From Pyricularia pennisetigena (Eukaryota > Ascomycota > Sordariomycetes > Magnaporthales > Pyriculariaceae): DNA of 64,000 nt. Position numbers and translations under genes: made by a program. Below, piece after piece: positions 1 through 11,359 of this stretch (the stretch's first letter is position 1; each line of letters opens with the position of its first letter). The notes beneath the pieces are model-generated. The model was given only the letters and a program-made list of their open reading frames with translations. It made no database searches and had not been told where the DNA came from. The stretch lies in assembly GCF_004337985.1 (NCBI RefSeq), contig NC_043743.1, forward strand, positions 2,526,543 to 2,590,542, given 5' to 3'.

Positions 1-3000
1 AGGTAAAGATCATCGCAAATCACTCGTCCGTTGTCCTCCTTTGGAGTTGACCATTCAGTGACTAATCTGTTTAAAACCCTACCACAGCTCAACATTGTCG
101 GAAACTGATGCAAATGAACTACTGCAAAACTTGATTGAATGGTTTGTGAGGTCTCTACGTGATGGGTCAGGTGCGCTGGTGACCAAAAAGCTGTGCTCTG
201 CACTTGTCACCTGCTTCATCCAGTTCCCCAAGATATGGCCCAGTTGTGTAGCCCATCTAGTACACTGCTTGTATACACAGCGCAGCGTGCCCGTATCTGA
301 GGCCAGAGACGACGATACTGATACCACGGTTGGTCTCTTGGACTTTGTCGCCCTGAGAGCGGCATTATGGTTTGCTGCTACGCTGGTGGAGGAGACGAGT
401 AAGACGGACATGAATGCTGCAAAGTAGTAAGTTCTGGCGGAACAACTCGAGGCTCAACAGGTCATCAGTCTAATCACGCCACATAGCTCGCAGGCCCACA
501 ACCAGCTCATCACTGAAGGTCGTGATGTTGCGTGTCTCATCTCACGCGGAATGGATCCTGGTTTTGCAGGTGCAGATTGCACGAGTATCCAGGAAGAGGC
601 TATCAAATGCCTACAGGTATGCTTGCTTTCCAATGAAAGCCCAGACTTTGGTATCGTACTTCTAACATCGACGTTTATGACAGCCTTGGGTCATGTATAA
701 TCAGCGCATATCATCGTCGACCGATGAGCTGACTATACCATTGCGGACTCTTCTGCCTCCCGTTATACGATGCCTGATAATTGACGAACTTTACGAAGCC
801 AGTATAGAGCTTCTCACTGATACGCTCTCCAACTACTCTGCCTTTTTCACGAGCGAAGGATTCGACATGCTCATTAATCTGTTCGAGACGTCATGGTCTG
901 ACAATCGATATCAGCAATTGATCCGCGGAGATTTTGATTTTGAATCTGTTCAGTTTGGCATGCTGATGATAGCCTTTGCTGACGCCAAGGTTGTCGAACT
1001 TCAGAAGAGCACCGACCATCGGTCGCAACGCTTCCTCGCCGGCCTGAAGGGACTGCTAGGTGCAGCTGGTTATGCAGTAGGCGAGGACAAGATCTTTGTA
1101 CCTGCACTTGAATTCTGGGCCACATTCGTGGAAACGATGGTCGATACCATGTTCAGCGAGGAAGCCAAAGATTCAGATGCTTGGGTTCAGCATTCACTAG
1201 GCTTGGTGATGCAGGTCGTGGGCTGCTGTTACAAAAAGATACAGTTCCCGCCAGCAACTATTTTCTCTGGATGGGATTCTTCAGAACGGGCTGGATTTAT
1301 GGAGGCGCGCAAAGATGTTGCTGACCTGCTTCAAACGGTCTGCACCATACCAAATGCAAGCCTCGTTTCGCTATTCGTCGATCTGCTGCTACAGGCCTTG
1401 TCAGCGCAGGCTTGGGCAGAGCTGGAGGCGGCAGCTTTCTGCCTCAGCGCCCTTTCTGACTGCATCTCTGACGGCGGCGGGTATGACGAGCTCCTCCACA
1501 AAGTCTTTTCATCTGGACTTTTTGACCTGCTTGGCCAAAGCGAGAAGCTACCCGTTCGACTGCGCCAAACGGGATTATCGCTTATTGAACGGTTCTCTGA
1601 CTACTTTGAGCGCCACGGCGAGTTTCTTCCAGGAGCTCTCAACCTCCTGTTCGGTGCAGTGGGCGACTCGATGCTCGCAGGTCCCTCGGCCAAGTCTATC
1701 TGCACGCTCTGCTCGTCTTGTCGGTCACACTTGACTGGCGAGGCGGCTACATTCATTTCATCCTACGAAAATATTCATTCGTCAAGGTCCATAGATCCTG
1801 TCGCAGAAGAGAAGATCGTTATGGCGATTGCCTCTGTCATACAAGCGATATCGGACGAGGAAACAAGGCTGCAGGCTTTCCGTCATCTGTACCGCATCGT
1901 CCGGATGGATTTGGATCGCTGCTTGCAGCTCAAGGCACAACCCGAGAGGTTTGAAATGTCTGATCCATTGGTAGCGAGATACTACGCCGAAGCTCAGTCT
2001 CAGTCGCAGGAGGTAGCATCGGCAGATAGAATCGCTGGACAAATCGCCGTCCAGAGCCTGAGGTATATCTTGAGCATGGCTAAGGGTCTGCAAGCTGTTA
2101 CTGAGGCGCCTGTAGACCTGGATGGTTCGTCCAAGGCCGCATCTTCAGTCAGCGAATCACTGCCTCATATTCAGTCCGAGATCATGCAGATGCTTGTCCA
2201 GCTACAGGCTGCGTTCCCAGATAATGGTGAACTTATCGAGTCGATCTGTCACGTCTTGCGCGCCGGCTTCTCCGAGACGGAGCCAGGACCGTTTGTCTTT
2301 CCTGCAAATATTATCTCTCAATACCTGACAAGTCAGAATTGTTCAACCACCCCCAGGATTGGCTACGTAGTCAGTACTGCTTGCGCTTTTACGAGCTCGC
2401 TTGCTAGTAGCTCACGTGAAGAAGCTGCTAAGCAACTGACAAAAATACTACCATGGGCTATCGATTTGCTTCAATCCCTGCCAGGTGAGTTCATTTTGAC
2501 CTTCAAGGTCTTTTATAGCAAATTTTTTCGCATCTGGAACCACGGAACTGAAACCTTATCGGAACAGAACCCGAAGCCGATACAGAGCTTTCTCAGAACG
2601 TCATTGAGCTGGTAAACAGAGTGGCCCAGCGACAACCTGGGGTGATGATGCAACTCCAACCATCGTCCCTACTAGAGTTTTTCTTCATCTTTGTGTTGAA
2701 GGTGCTAGATGGTCGTGAGACGCTACCAAAGTCTGCCGCTGCTGAATTCTGGGTGGGTGCAAGAGATGTTCACAGCACTTGGAGTACACAATTCACAGTT
2801 ATTTGCTGACACTAGGGATATAGACTACTTTTTTGACAATCAGAACGACAGATGATTCTATTCAACAAGCTGTCGGCTCTGTCATGACACACCTTGGCCC
2901 TTCATTGGCCATGTCTTTGATGCATAACATAGGCGGGAACGCAGCCCGCAGTGAGCTTGATCGGCTCAGCGAGCCGCTGAAGAAGCTGGTAGCACAACAC

Positions 3001-3267
3001 GTCAATGCCAAGACATGGCTTGAGGCTGCATTGGCTGATATCTCATTCCCGAGCTCCAAGGTGTCGCCAAAGGAAAAGACGCTGTTCCTGAAGAAGATTC
3101 TCAGGTGAGTCGTCCTACATTTGGCCCATAAAAACACACGGCATCATAGCAGGAGTCGTGAACTAACACATTGCATTCATAGTCTCCGTGGAAGCCGGCA
3201 AACAAATCAAGTCATCAGGGAGTTTTGGCTGGCATGCAGAGGATCGAGCTTTGCTTACGCCTCATGA
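1..3267 (+). CDS. Importin-beta family nuclear transport receptor (importin-13/Kap122 type), C-terminal part
   Basis: The gene enters from the left edge, so its N-terminus is missing. Exons read as about 88-426, 487-630, 684-2484, a segment ending at 2756, 2852-3104 and 3183-3267, separated by GT...AG introns. The product is an almost purely alpha-helical repeat protein, as expected for HEAT-repeat karyopherins. Its C-terminal segment (HLGPSLAM, then EFWLACRG and FAYAS at the very end) is the part I recognise as the importin-13/Kap122 (Pdr6) subfamily. Such receptors carry cargo through nuclear pores under Ran control. The intron near 2757-2851 keeps frame only with donor GTGCAAG and acceptor GACAG, so that junction is less certain. 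It ends tail-to-tail with the TrpRS gene. Family assignment is good; the exact orthologue is less sure. Confidence 0.8.
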
Positions 3268-3572
3268 GGACTATTCGTCATCTTGAAAAAAAAGAGACTG
3301 GTTTCCAGACTTGCGCTCATGGGAGTGGTCAAGGCCATTGCCCTGGGTAAGGATAGAGCAGGGTATGACCGGCAGACACAGAACACAAAGATCTAAATAA
3401 TAAAATTACACGCCAAGTCCACACATAGTCTAATCTACACACAACCTATCCTGCATGGCGCAGTATAAATGTTACACATATAAATTACAGACTTCGGGCT
3501 GTTGTGGTGAAGACACATGTCGCCATGGGCATCTCTATGTAACCTGGCAGCTAAGCGCAGTTTACTGCCCTC
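3268..3572. other. Convergent 3' ends, no gene seen
   Basis: Short interval between the stop codons of the importin-type gene (+) and the TrpRS gene (-). It probably holds both 3' UTRs. An AT-rich stretch around 3395-3490 with AATAAT/ATAAAT-like words could serve polyadenylation. Confidence 0.5.
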
Positions 3573-5245
3573 TCACGAAAGCCCAATGGCAGCGCGCACA
3601 ACCTCCATAGTCTTTTGGGCGTTTGCGCGTGCCTTAACTGCACCCTCGAGTGCAACCTCGTCCAGATACTTGCCGTCATCCTTGGCCAGGATCTCCAGGT
3701 ATCGTTCCCGGATCCCCGCGAGGCCCTTGACGACGGCGTCGGCCACGGCACTCTTGAGCTCCTGGATGGAAGCGCCGGCAAAGGGCCCGCCCTCGCCGCC
3801 GAGCTCGGCCGCTTCCAAGCCGCTCTTGCCAAACGTGCTGAGCAGCTCAAACAGGTTGGCGACGCCGGGGCGGGCGACCGGGTCGTAGTAGACGGTGTCG
3901 ATGCTGTCGGTCAGGGCCGTCTTGATGCGACTGCGGATCTCGTCCGCGCTATCGGTCAGGGTGATGCGGGACCGGGGGTCCGCGTGGGACTTGGACATCT
4001 TCTGAGTGGGGTCACGGAGGGACATGACTTTGCTTGTTGGTGCTGTGTTGTTTTTTTGTTGTTGGCAAAGGGTGGCAGGGGGTGAGTGCGTGTCAGCAAC
4101 GCCATTATACACATGGGCGACAACGAGCTGAGCACTGAGAACGGAAAGATTGTAAACCTTACATATTATGGTTTCAGGAGCGACGAGTTGTTTACCGTAT
4201 ATGGCATTGAAGTTTGTCGCGCATTCTCGGGCGAATTCCAGATGCTGAGCCTGGTCCTCTCCAACTGGAACGTGGGTGGCTCTATTCGGAAATTGTTAGA
4301 ACGGTTCAGAGAGGTAGGCCACGAGTCAAAGATGCTCTGCGTAAAGGGCGACAAAATGCCCTGAAAGCTGTCACCTTACCTGTGTACGAGAACGTCTGCA
4401 GCCTGGAGGACTGGGTATGAGAACAGACCCAGCTTAAGCTTTGCCTTGACCTTCTTGTCGTCTAGGGACAGCCTCTCGCCATTACCTAGATCCAGCTTGC
4501 TCTATATATACATATCCGCAGTTGAGACGCCCAAGGTTAGTTTCAGTTACATGAGCTGTGCTGGTCGGCCAGAAAATTACGAACCTTCCACTGCGTCATA
4601 CGGGAGAGATATCCCGTCGAGGCATTGCAACTCAGAAGCCACATTAGCTCAGAGTGTGCTGGGACCTGTATACGTGCAGGAAATGTTAGCAAGTACTAGA
4701 TAGAGTAAGACTGTATAACTGTATATACTTGAGACGATAAGGGAGGCCAGAATTTGAAGGGGGAACAAAAAGAAGAGAACAATGAAAGGAGCCTGCCGGA
4801 AAAGACGAAAATTGAGAAATGATCACAAAGTACTCACGGAGGATTGATAAAAAATCACAGACCTCTTCGGGTCCAGACCAATAGCCAACAGTGCAGCCAA
4901 AGCCTCTCTCCTCCACTGCCTCAACTGGTCACATTTCTGCGGCATTGTGATGGCGTGCAGGTCCACTACGGAAAAGTACAAGCTGGTCTCGGCGGCGGCC
5001 GAGTCTTGCAGACGCCGCCATTGCCGCAGAGCTCCGAGGTAGTTGCCAAGGTGCGGGATGCCGCTCGGTTGGATGCCGGAGAAGACGGTTGAGTCCTTGG
5101 GGATCTCGAACTTTGCCCCTTTTGGTGGTGTGCGTGGTGACGTTGAAGAAGTTGAATAATTTGATGTTGCTGCAGAGAATCGCTGCTGAAGCTGCAGCCT
5201 GTTAATGATGGGCCTCACCAGCCTCGGACTTGGCCTGATCGACAT
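3573..5245 (-). CDS. MSW1: Tryptophanyl-tRNA synthetase, mitochondrial
   Basis: Class I aminoacyl-tRNA synthetase that charges mitochondrial tRNA-Trp. Five exons, 4838-5245, 4585-4665, 4380-4501, 4163-4281 and 3573-4042, join in frame to 399 residues. Family signatures appear in order: the HIGH-equivalent [12 protein letters not shown] after SGIQPSG, then [36 protein letters not shown] and finally the KMSKS loop ([11 protein letters not shown]). The first ~40 residues are rich in Arg, Ser and Gln with almost no acids, which fits a mitochondrial presequence. Length and the bacterial-type core argue for the organellar enzyme rather than the cytosolic one. It lies on the same strand as the mitoribosomal gene at 5739-6887, but ~490 bp away, so shared transcription is not implied. 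Confidence 0.95.
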
Positions 5246-5738
5246 GTCCCTTGATTTCGATCAGGAATTTATGGTTTTACTTGTTCGATCGGGTTTACAA
5301 AAAAAAATTCTCTGATAATTCGTCATTTGCTGATGCTCTGGAAAGCGCGTTTTTCGTATGAGATTCTTGGGCGACACCGTGCGCATAGCAATTTGCTCAT
5401 TATAAGGACATTACAAGAATCTTTACTCACTTTTTAAAACCATAACCACAAAACTCAATTGGATAGAAACAAACAAAGAAACAGTTTGTTGATAAAACAA
5501 AGGGGGCTGTATTATATTCTATTCATGTTGTTTTTTGTGTCTTTCGGGGACAGCAAAGTATCATCGTGAGTATAACTCCAATATTGTGACTTAGCTGTAC
5601 GATCTGTTCCGAACACCTTACAGCCGAATCAAATGCAGGTTTAAAACAGAACCAAAGGACAACATCGAAATGAATCTATACTCTCATACATATACACAGG
5701 TTGATTGTACAGCGCTTTACACCAGATGACAGCATTTT
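5246..5738. other. Intergenic, TrpRS 5' side and uS10m 3' side
   Basis: AT-rich spacer containing the TrpRS promoter (read on the - strand) and the 3' UTR of the uS10m gene. I see no open frame resembling a protein and no RNA gene. Confidence 0.5.
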
Positions 5739-6887
5739 CTACCTTCCGCCCGCCAAAGTGACTCTCTCCTTCTGCAGCATCTCCTTGACATCCTTGACGG
5801 TACCCAGCGGCTTCTTCTGGCCGAGGTGCACCCAGCTCGATTCAATGTCAGCAGCAGCCCTCTTGGCAGCCTCGTCCATCTCCTTGGCCGCGTCTGTAGG
5901 ACAGCAAGTGCTTCAGTTAGCCAAAGGACCCTAGCATGTGCCATTCACTGAAATCATGGGGGGCAACAGAGGATCAATAAACAACCAAACTTACCAAGCG
6001 CTCCAAACTCCCACATGTTGGCCTTCATGCCCACGCCAGGGTAAGCATGCTTCTGCAAAAAGGCCAGCCAGATCTGTACAGTCTCGGGGTGTCCATCACG
6101 GATTTGAATCAGCCTGCGTAGCGTGATGCGCTCATAGTTCTCCTGCGACTTCTTGAAGATGAAGTGCGACCGCGGAACCGTCCAGCGCTGCACTATACGC
6201 GGCAGCGGCGTCGGGCCGAAGGCCGGGAGGCCTAGGTAGTAGGCCGCACGTAGGGCAAAGTCGCTAAAGAACTCGATTGGGCGAGCACTGTACGCCCGCA
6301 GTTGGAGGTCGCACGATGGAATGCCGTACTCGGTCTCCCTTCGGAGGGGCTGCAGGTGGAGGGACTGAAGACTTCGTGGGAATCGGTTGAGCTGTTCTTG
6401 GGTCTCTTTGACAGGTGAGTCCTGTAGCTGAGGCTTGGGAGGCCTGTCGATTGGTAAGAGTGGCCAGAGTTAGTACGCGAGCAGATCAATCGAGTTTTAA
6501 GAAATTATGCATAAGTGAAAATGAGGGAAGCGTTCTCACGTTTCAAGGTCCAGCTCCTCAGTAAGCAGATCTGCTATCGTGGCCGCCTCGGGGGTTGTGA
6601 TAGAAGACGATGATGTGCTTGAAATAGGGTCGTTAGCGTCGTTAGACCAAGAGCATTGTCCTAAAATTGTCCATGAGCAAGCCATACTCTGAGCTGTTTA
6701 ACCTGATCTGCCATAGTTGTGTTGATATCGAGGGGGTTTTGGTAGCAGGGAGCTGTTGCTGCTTAGGAAGATCATCTGAGGTTAGTTTTTGTTCGTAGCT
6801 GAAGTTTCAGGCGCATTAGAACCAGATTCTCACCAGCCTGCTCTGCAGCAGTTGCTGTGCCGGTCTTATTAACTTTGAGCCTCTCAT
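5739..6887 (-). CDS. RSM10: Mitochondrial small ribosomal subunit protein uS10m (Rsm10)
   Basis: Component of the small subunit of the mitochondrial ribosome. The conserved uS10 core is read in the large exon around 5993-6440: WTVPRSHFIFKKSQENYE, then RITLRRLIQIRDGHPE and MKANMWEFGAL, followed after an intron by a charged C-terminal exon ending at 5739. Upstream small exons are inferred by frame. The start is at 6887, whose first exon (6834-6887) encodes MRGSKLIRPAQQLLQSRL, a good amphipathic presequence. A second exon is rich in Gln and Pro, and a third encodes TTPEAATIADLLTEEL. The exon-2 borders use weak sites (acceptor CTAAG, donor GTTAAA), so the N-terminal third is less certain than the core. 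Confidence 0.85.
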
Positions 6888-7671
6888 ATCTGCATTGCCG
6901 GCCGTCGCGATATGCACCGCTCGAGTTTCAACGGGTACGTCTTTTGGACGTGGATCTGAAGCTACGACTTTTTGCGCGTCTCAATTCCCCATCCAAAAGC
7001 AGGGATCGTTATCGATAGTTGCATGACAGTGTAAATAATCTTGGACGCACTGTCCTTTTCCACGTGTGAGCTGGGCCTGGTTTTGAGTGCGTACCCTTCA
7101 TCTCATCCGTAATTCCCATCTACACGCAGAGAAATTTCGCCAAAGGTTGGCTTTCTTGATACCGAAGGCCTCTAATGAAAGTATCAAAACGCGGCGCAAG
7201 CTTCAGCCACGCCTCTTCTATTTTCAACCTTCATCAAAGTTCGTCGTAAGTGTCTTCACTAACAAATTCGCCCCCTCATATGCATATGAACGTAATTGTC
7301 GGGCTTTTTTATTTTTTTTTATTTTTTTTTCTTCACTAAGCTGTTACATTTATGAAATATATAGTTTCATTGCATCATAAAACGCAACCGCAGTAGCAGG
7401 TGTTCCGATTGCACAGTCCACGGCATGCCTTTCAGCAAAATGCCCATGCTTATCCCCACAGGAATCGGCAACCATACACACATTCACGAGGACCTCCTAC
7501 GGTTCCCTCCAGTTGTGTCGGGTGCACCAAAATAGTGGGCAATACGACTGTTCCCAATTAGAAGCTTAGCTGCTGACCAGCAAGTTTTTAAGAGTTCACG
7601 GCTTGTCGCTGCTGTTCTCCTGGTGTTTGTGAGGTATCATAACGTTAGGGTTCTCTCGAAACAACAAGCTT
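6888..7671. other. Intergenic, uS10m promoter side
   Basis: Lies upstream of the uS10m start and downstream of FCF2. It contains T-rich runs near 7306-7330 and a CATATGCATATG palindrome near 7279. A 97-codon open frame (7087-7380) has a composition unlike a protein and no recognisable domain. No RNA gene seen. Confidence 0.45.
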
Positions 7672-8499
7672 TCACCGCTTCTTGTAACGCTGGGCCATCA
7701 TTTTCTTGTAGCTTCCCTTCCTTCCGCTCATCTTCCTAGTCTGAATGTCACTGTACTTCGTCTTGAACTTTGCCATAGCGTCAGAAGAAGCCAAGACCTC
7801 CTCGGCCAAGGTCTTCTTCCTTTCCTTACGGGTCAGGCGGGCATTGTAAAACTCGGTAGGCCCCTCGATGATGGTGCCCGATTGGCAGTAAGTAGGAACC
7901 AACTGCGTGCGCGTGTCCTTCTTGAAGAACTGCTTCGGGTTGAGTACATTCCTCATCCGCAGTAGCTTCAGATCGCGGACGAGCTCAGGAGTCGCATTGG
8001 TTTTGGGCATGTTGAACCAGTCGGAGCCAGCATCTTCACTCTTGTTCTGATTTTGCTGTTAGCAAGTTATCTTCGCCAGAATAGTGTGACAGAAACTGAT
8101 ATGAGAGGTTTCAAGTCAGAGTAACTATGATATAAGAAATCATTATGGTGCAGGAGAGTCTCCCATGACGGGATATCTCGCCGCGTCATGAAAAATTTGG
8201 GATAGATTTTCATCACGAAAGGTAGGCCAGGCTGGAGAGGATTATATCAAATAGTGATAGAATGATGAACATACCTTTGGCTGCTTTGGAGCCACAGACC
8301 GGACTGACAACTCTTCCTCCTTCTTTGATGAGCTTTTCGTGGAAGCCAGGACCTTTGGTATCTTCACCAGACTGGCCGGTTTGCTGCCAGTGACAGCCAC
8401 ATCCTGTGAATAAGACTGAGCAGATAGGCGCTTCTCAGCATCTGCAAGAAGGCTCTCGATGAGCTGATCCTCTGAAAGCGCTACATCACCTGCTGCCAT
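7672..8499 (-). CDS. FCF2: rRNA-processing protein Fcf2
   Basis: Two exons, 8275-8499 and 7672-8046, join in frame to 199 residues. The C-terminal half carries the Fcf2 family core: SDWFNMPK at the start of the domain, then RNVLNPKQFFKK, EFYNARLTRKERK and a basic tail ending KMMAQRYKKR. Family members act with the U3 snoRNP/SSU processome in early 18S rRNA cleavages in the nucleolus. The N-terminal exon (residues 1-75) is acidic then Lys/Ser-rich and probably disordered. The start at 8499 is chosen because it is followed by a sensible N-terminus and preceded by a stretch with a long A/T tract unlikely to be coding. Its start faces that of HAP5 across a 1.2-kb spacer. Confidence 0.93.
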
Positions 8500-9728
8500 T
8501 TTTGTCAAGTGGTTTGGGCTCTTTTGAGGTGTGGCTGTTGGAGTAAAAAAAAAAAAAAATTCGCGGCAACCTTTTGAGCTGACGCGCGCAGCTTGACCCT
8601 TGCTGGTCCCCGCAATTATGCGGTCTGTGCAGTTCACTAGCCTTAGGTCACGTGTATTGTATCTACATTCAGTCTGGTTATGGCAATAAGTAGTCCGTCC
8701 TGTCGACAACGAATTGAGATGGACTTTGAACTACCAATTAATTGAGATAAGCTCAGCGAAGGATGAAATGCCAAAAATCTTACAAATTAATAAAAACTTT
8801 TCTAAACAGATTTTCAAGAACTTTGACCACTGTTCGAGTGCAAACACTGTCTGGAATCACGAGTGACCATGGAGCTAACTTGATGCCTAAGGCATTAAAA
8901 CAATGAAGTCATATTGAGGCTGGCAGCTGGAGGTTGAGTGCGTTGGCAGTTGGGCCGAGAGTGATGCCCAACCCTGGTCGACACGATTACTAGGCGCCTG
9001 CTCGCTGACCGCTACAGTGACGGCGATGTTAATTTCCTGATGAAATCAAGCTGTAAACACCAAAAAAATAAAATATCGACACTCTCCTGAGGCATATCGC
9101 CAAAAACAGCAAAATAATTCAGTACCATTTCAAGTATATTTGCCAGGTAAGGTGCTAGGCCTAGTCTAAAGAACTCTCCTGGTTGGTGATTAATCACCGC
9201 ACGCGCACAGTACGCATACAATCCGTTATCTTGGCTTCGGACCCCCTCCTTTCATTCGTACGAAATGGAACCTGAAGCTTTAAACGGGCGGCGCGGACAG
9301 TCGTTGGCTCATTACCTTGCCCACTCGCTCCAATCACCCAGGCCTTCAGCTTTTAAACTCCACCATTCGCTAACTAATGCCCTTGCGCTTGCGACCAATC
9401 AATTGATCAGTTCGTCCGAAAGCAGTCAGTCCATTGCGATAACGCGTCAAGATCCCATATTCATCCTTCAAAAGTAAACAAATCATTGTGCCATGAAAGA
9501 GGTAGAGAGTGTGGCGCAAGTTTGCTAGAAGCTGACCACAATGCACGAGGTTCAGACTTCCCCACAAGACACCAGCAGCCTTAGCCTTGTACAAGGGCTT
9601 TGCTGGGTTCCGCGCGAAACGCGACGCCCGAGTTTGCGCGACGCCGACAATTAAAGATTCCCCTCACTTCTTCACTTTAATCAACCAACAAGTCGTTGTC
9701 GCAGCGACTCGACTTGCGCCTCACAGAC
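8500..9728. other. Divergent promoter region between FCF2 and HAP5
   Basis: No gene seen. Two CCAAT pentamers lie in the half nearer HAP5 (9330-9334 and 9395-9399). The stretch just before the HAP5 start (9660-9728) is CT/CA-rich, like a fungal 5' leader. Small open frames here have no protein-like character. Confidence 0.5.
9330..9399 (+). promoter_or_regulatory. Two CCAAT boxes upstream of HAP5
   Basis: CCAAT at 9330-9334 (context GCTCCAATCACC) and 9395-9399 (context GACCAATCAATTG), 330-400 bp before the HAP5 start codon and both in + orientation. HAP5 encodes a subunit of the complex that binds this motif, so autoregulation is possible. CCAAT occurs often by chance, so function is inferred. 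Confidence 0.3.
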
Positions 9729-10973
9729 ATGGCTATGAATCCCCACGATGCGACGCAAGCCCAGGCCCAAGGGCAAGCGCAAGATGGAAGGCCACAAGTC
9801 AACTATGATCTAAGCAAAGGCGGCCACTATGGTAAGCTGTCGCTCAAATCCCGCATTTGCACGCAGGTGGTCATTAGCATCATCTTGCATGGTCTGCAGC
9901 ATGCTAATTTCATCTTGGTAATATAGGCGCCAGTTCTCAGGTTCGTTGCAGCAATACCATGGTCCTCGTGCCCCTTCAAAAGTCCCCGCTTGTACTGACC
10001 TGAGCCCCATCGCCCGCCAACAGCTGGCGCAACAAGGCTATGCCCCAGCAGAGCACTATACAGGACCTTGGGCCAATGTGCACCAAGGCCTCAAAGGCTC
10101 CTACAAGAACATTTTGACCACCTACTGGCAACACACGATTGACCACCTCGAAAATGACACCCACGACTACAAGCTCCACCAGCTTCCGCTCGCCAGGATC
10201 AAGAAGGTCATGAAAGCGGATCCCGAGGTGAAGATGATCTCGGCCGAGGCGCCCATACTTTTCGCCAAGGGCTGCGACATCTTTATAACGGAGCTGACAA
10301 TGCGCGCCTGGATCCACGCTGAAGAGAACAAGCGCCGCACCCTGCAGCGTTCCGACATCGCATCAGCCCTCTCAATGTCGGACATGTTCGACTTTCTCAT
10401 CGACATCGTTCCGCGCGAGGAAGCTGCAGGGCACGCCAAGCGGGCAGCGGGCCAGGCTGGTGCTGCCAACGCGGCCGCCGGCCAGCCTCAGATGGGAGGC
10501 ATGCCCGCACAGAACCACACGCAGCACATGGGCGCCGAGTATGGCCTCCCTGGTCACCCCATGGGTGGAGAGGCCGACTACCGTCAAGCCCAGAACATGT
10601 ATCCGGGCCAGGTCCCGCCAGGCGCTCCGAACGCGTACGGCCAGCCACAGCAACCCATGTACGAGGTGGATCCGAACATGTATTCAAGCTATACGATGCA
10701 GCCTCCCCAAGTAAGCACTCCCCCATCCAATGCCTAATTGAGACGCATCTGAGTGTAATCGTCTCTGACCTTGTTCGTCCCTCTATCCAGAGCGCTTAGG
10801 AGTCCCTCGATTCACAAGGTTTTGCACTGGATCAGCTTGCTACATGGGCTGCAGAAACGGAGGCTCATCAGGCCGATGCGGCACCTGCCCAACCGGTGGT
10901 GTCAGAGAAGAGACAGAGCTCCATGATCAAGACTGACAAAGAAGATTCCTTGGGTGAAGACGGAGATGTTTAA
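9729..10973 (+). CDS. HAP5: CCAAT-binding factor complex subunit HAP5 / HapE (NF-YC)
   Basis: Histone-fold subunit of the heterotrimeric CCAAT-binding factor, a general transcription activator that also links to iron and redox control in fungi. Exons 9729-9831, 9941-10710 and 10800-10973 join to 348 residues. The NF-YC histone fold lies roughly at residues 80-170 ([16 protein letters not shown], then [24 protein letters not shown] and [11 protein letters not shown]). It is preceded by the fungal Hap5 extension ([19 protein letters not shown]). The tail is Gln/Pro/Met-rich. The last intron has two nearby acceptors. Use of CAG at 10790 gives an immediate stop after two codons, while TTAG at 10799 adds a 57-residue acidic tail ending GEDGDV; I annotate the longer form. 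The start has an ACATGG context and in-frame Met at codon 3. Confidence 0.95.
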
Positions 10974-11359
10974 AGTAGCACATTCGCGATATACGCCAGG
11001 TTTCCACCGGAATTTGAAGGGATTCCTGGTGATTTTCTCTCAGTTTCTGGCCTAGGAGCTTGATTAGGTCCTGGTGTCGAAATGGTATATCTTTACTTTT
11101 TTTTTCATTTTTTTTTTTTTCATAACACTGTACATTTGGAGGCGTGAGGGAGGGACTCGGTGATTGGGTCGACCTACAGAGACGCCATTTTGATGGATAT
11201 CCATGATTGACGGAGTACATGACGTCGGTTTTTTAACATACAGCATTCACTGAGAAAAGAAACCATTGATTTAGGCTTGTGCTGTGTGCTGTATTCCACA
11301 ACTCAAAATACCTGAGCAGGCTTGAAAGCGGCACTGTCTCTTCCAAAACTGACATAAGA
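10974..11359. other. Convergent 3' ends of HAP5 and SEC15
   Basis: Holds the two 3' UTRs. A run of T (11097-11120) lies near the middle. No coding sequence seen. Confidence 0.5.

Noticed and set aside
7087..7380. 97-codon + frame between uS10m and FCF2
   Set aside because: Phe-rich tail is a translation of T runs; no domain.
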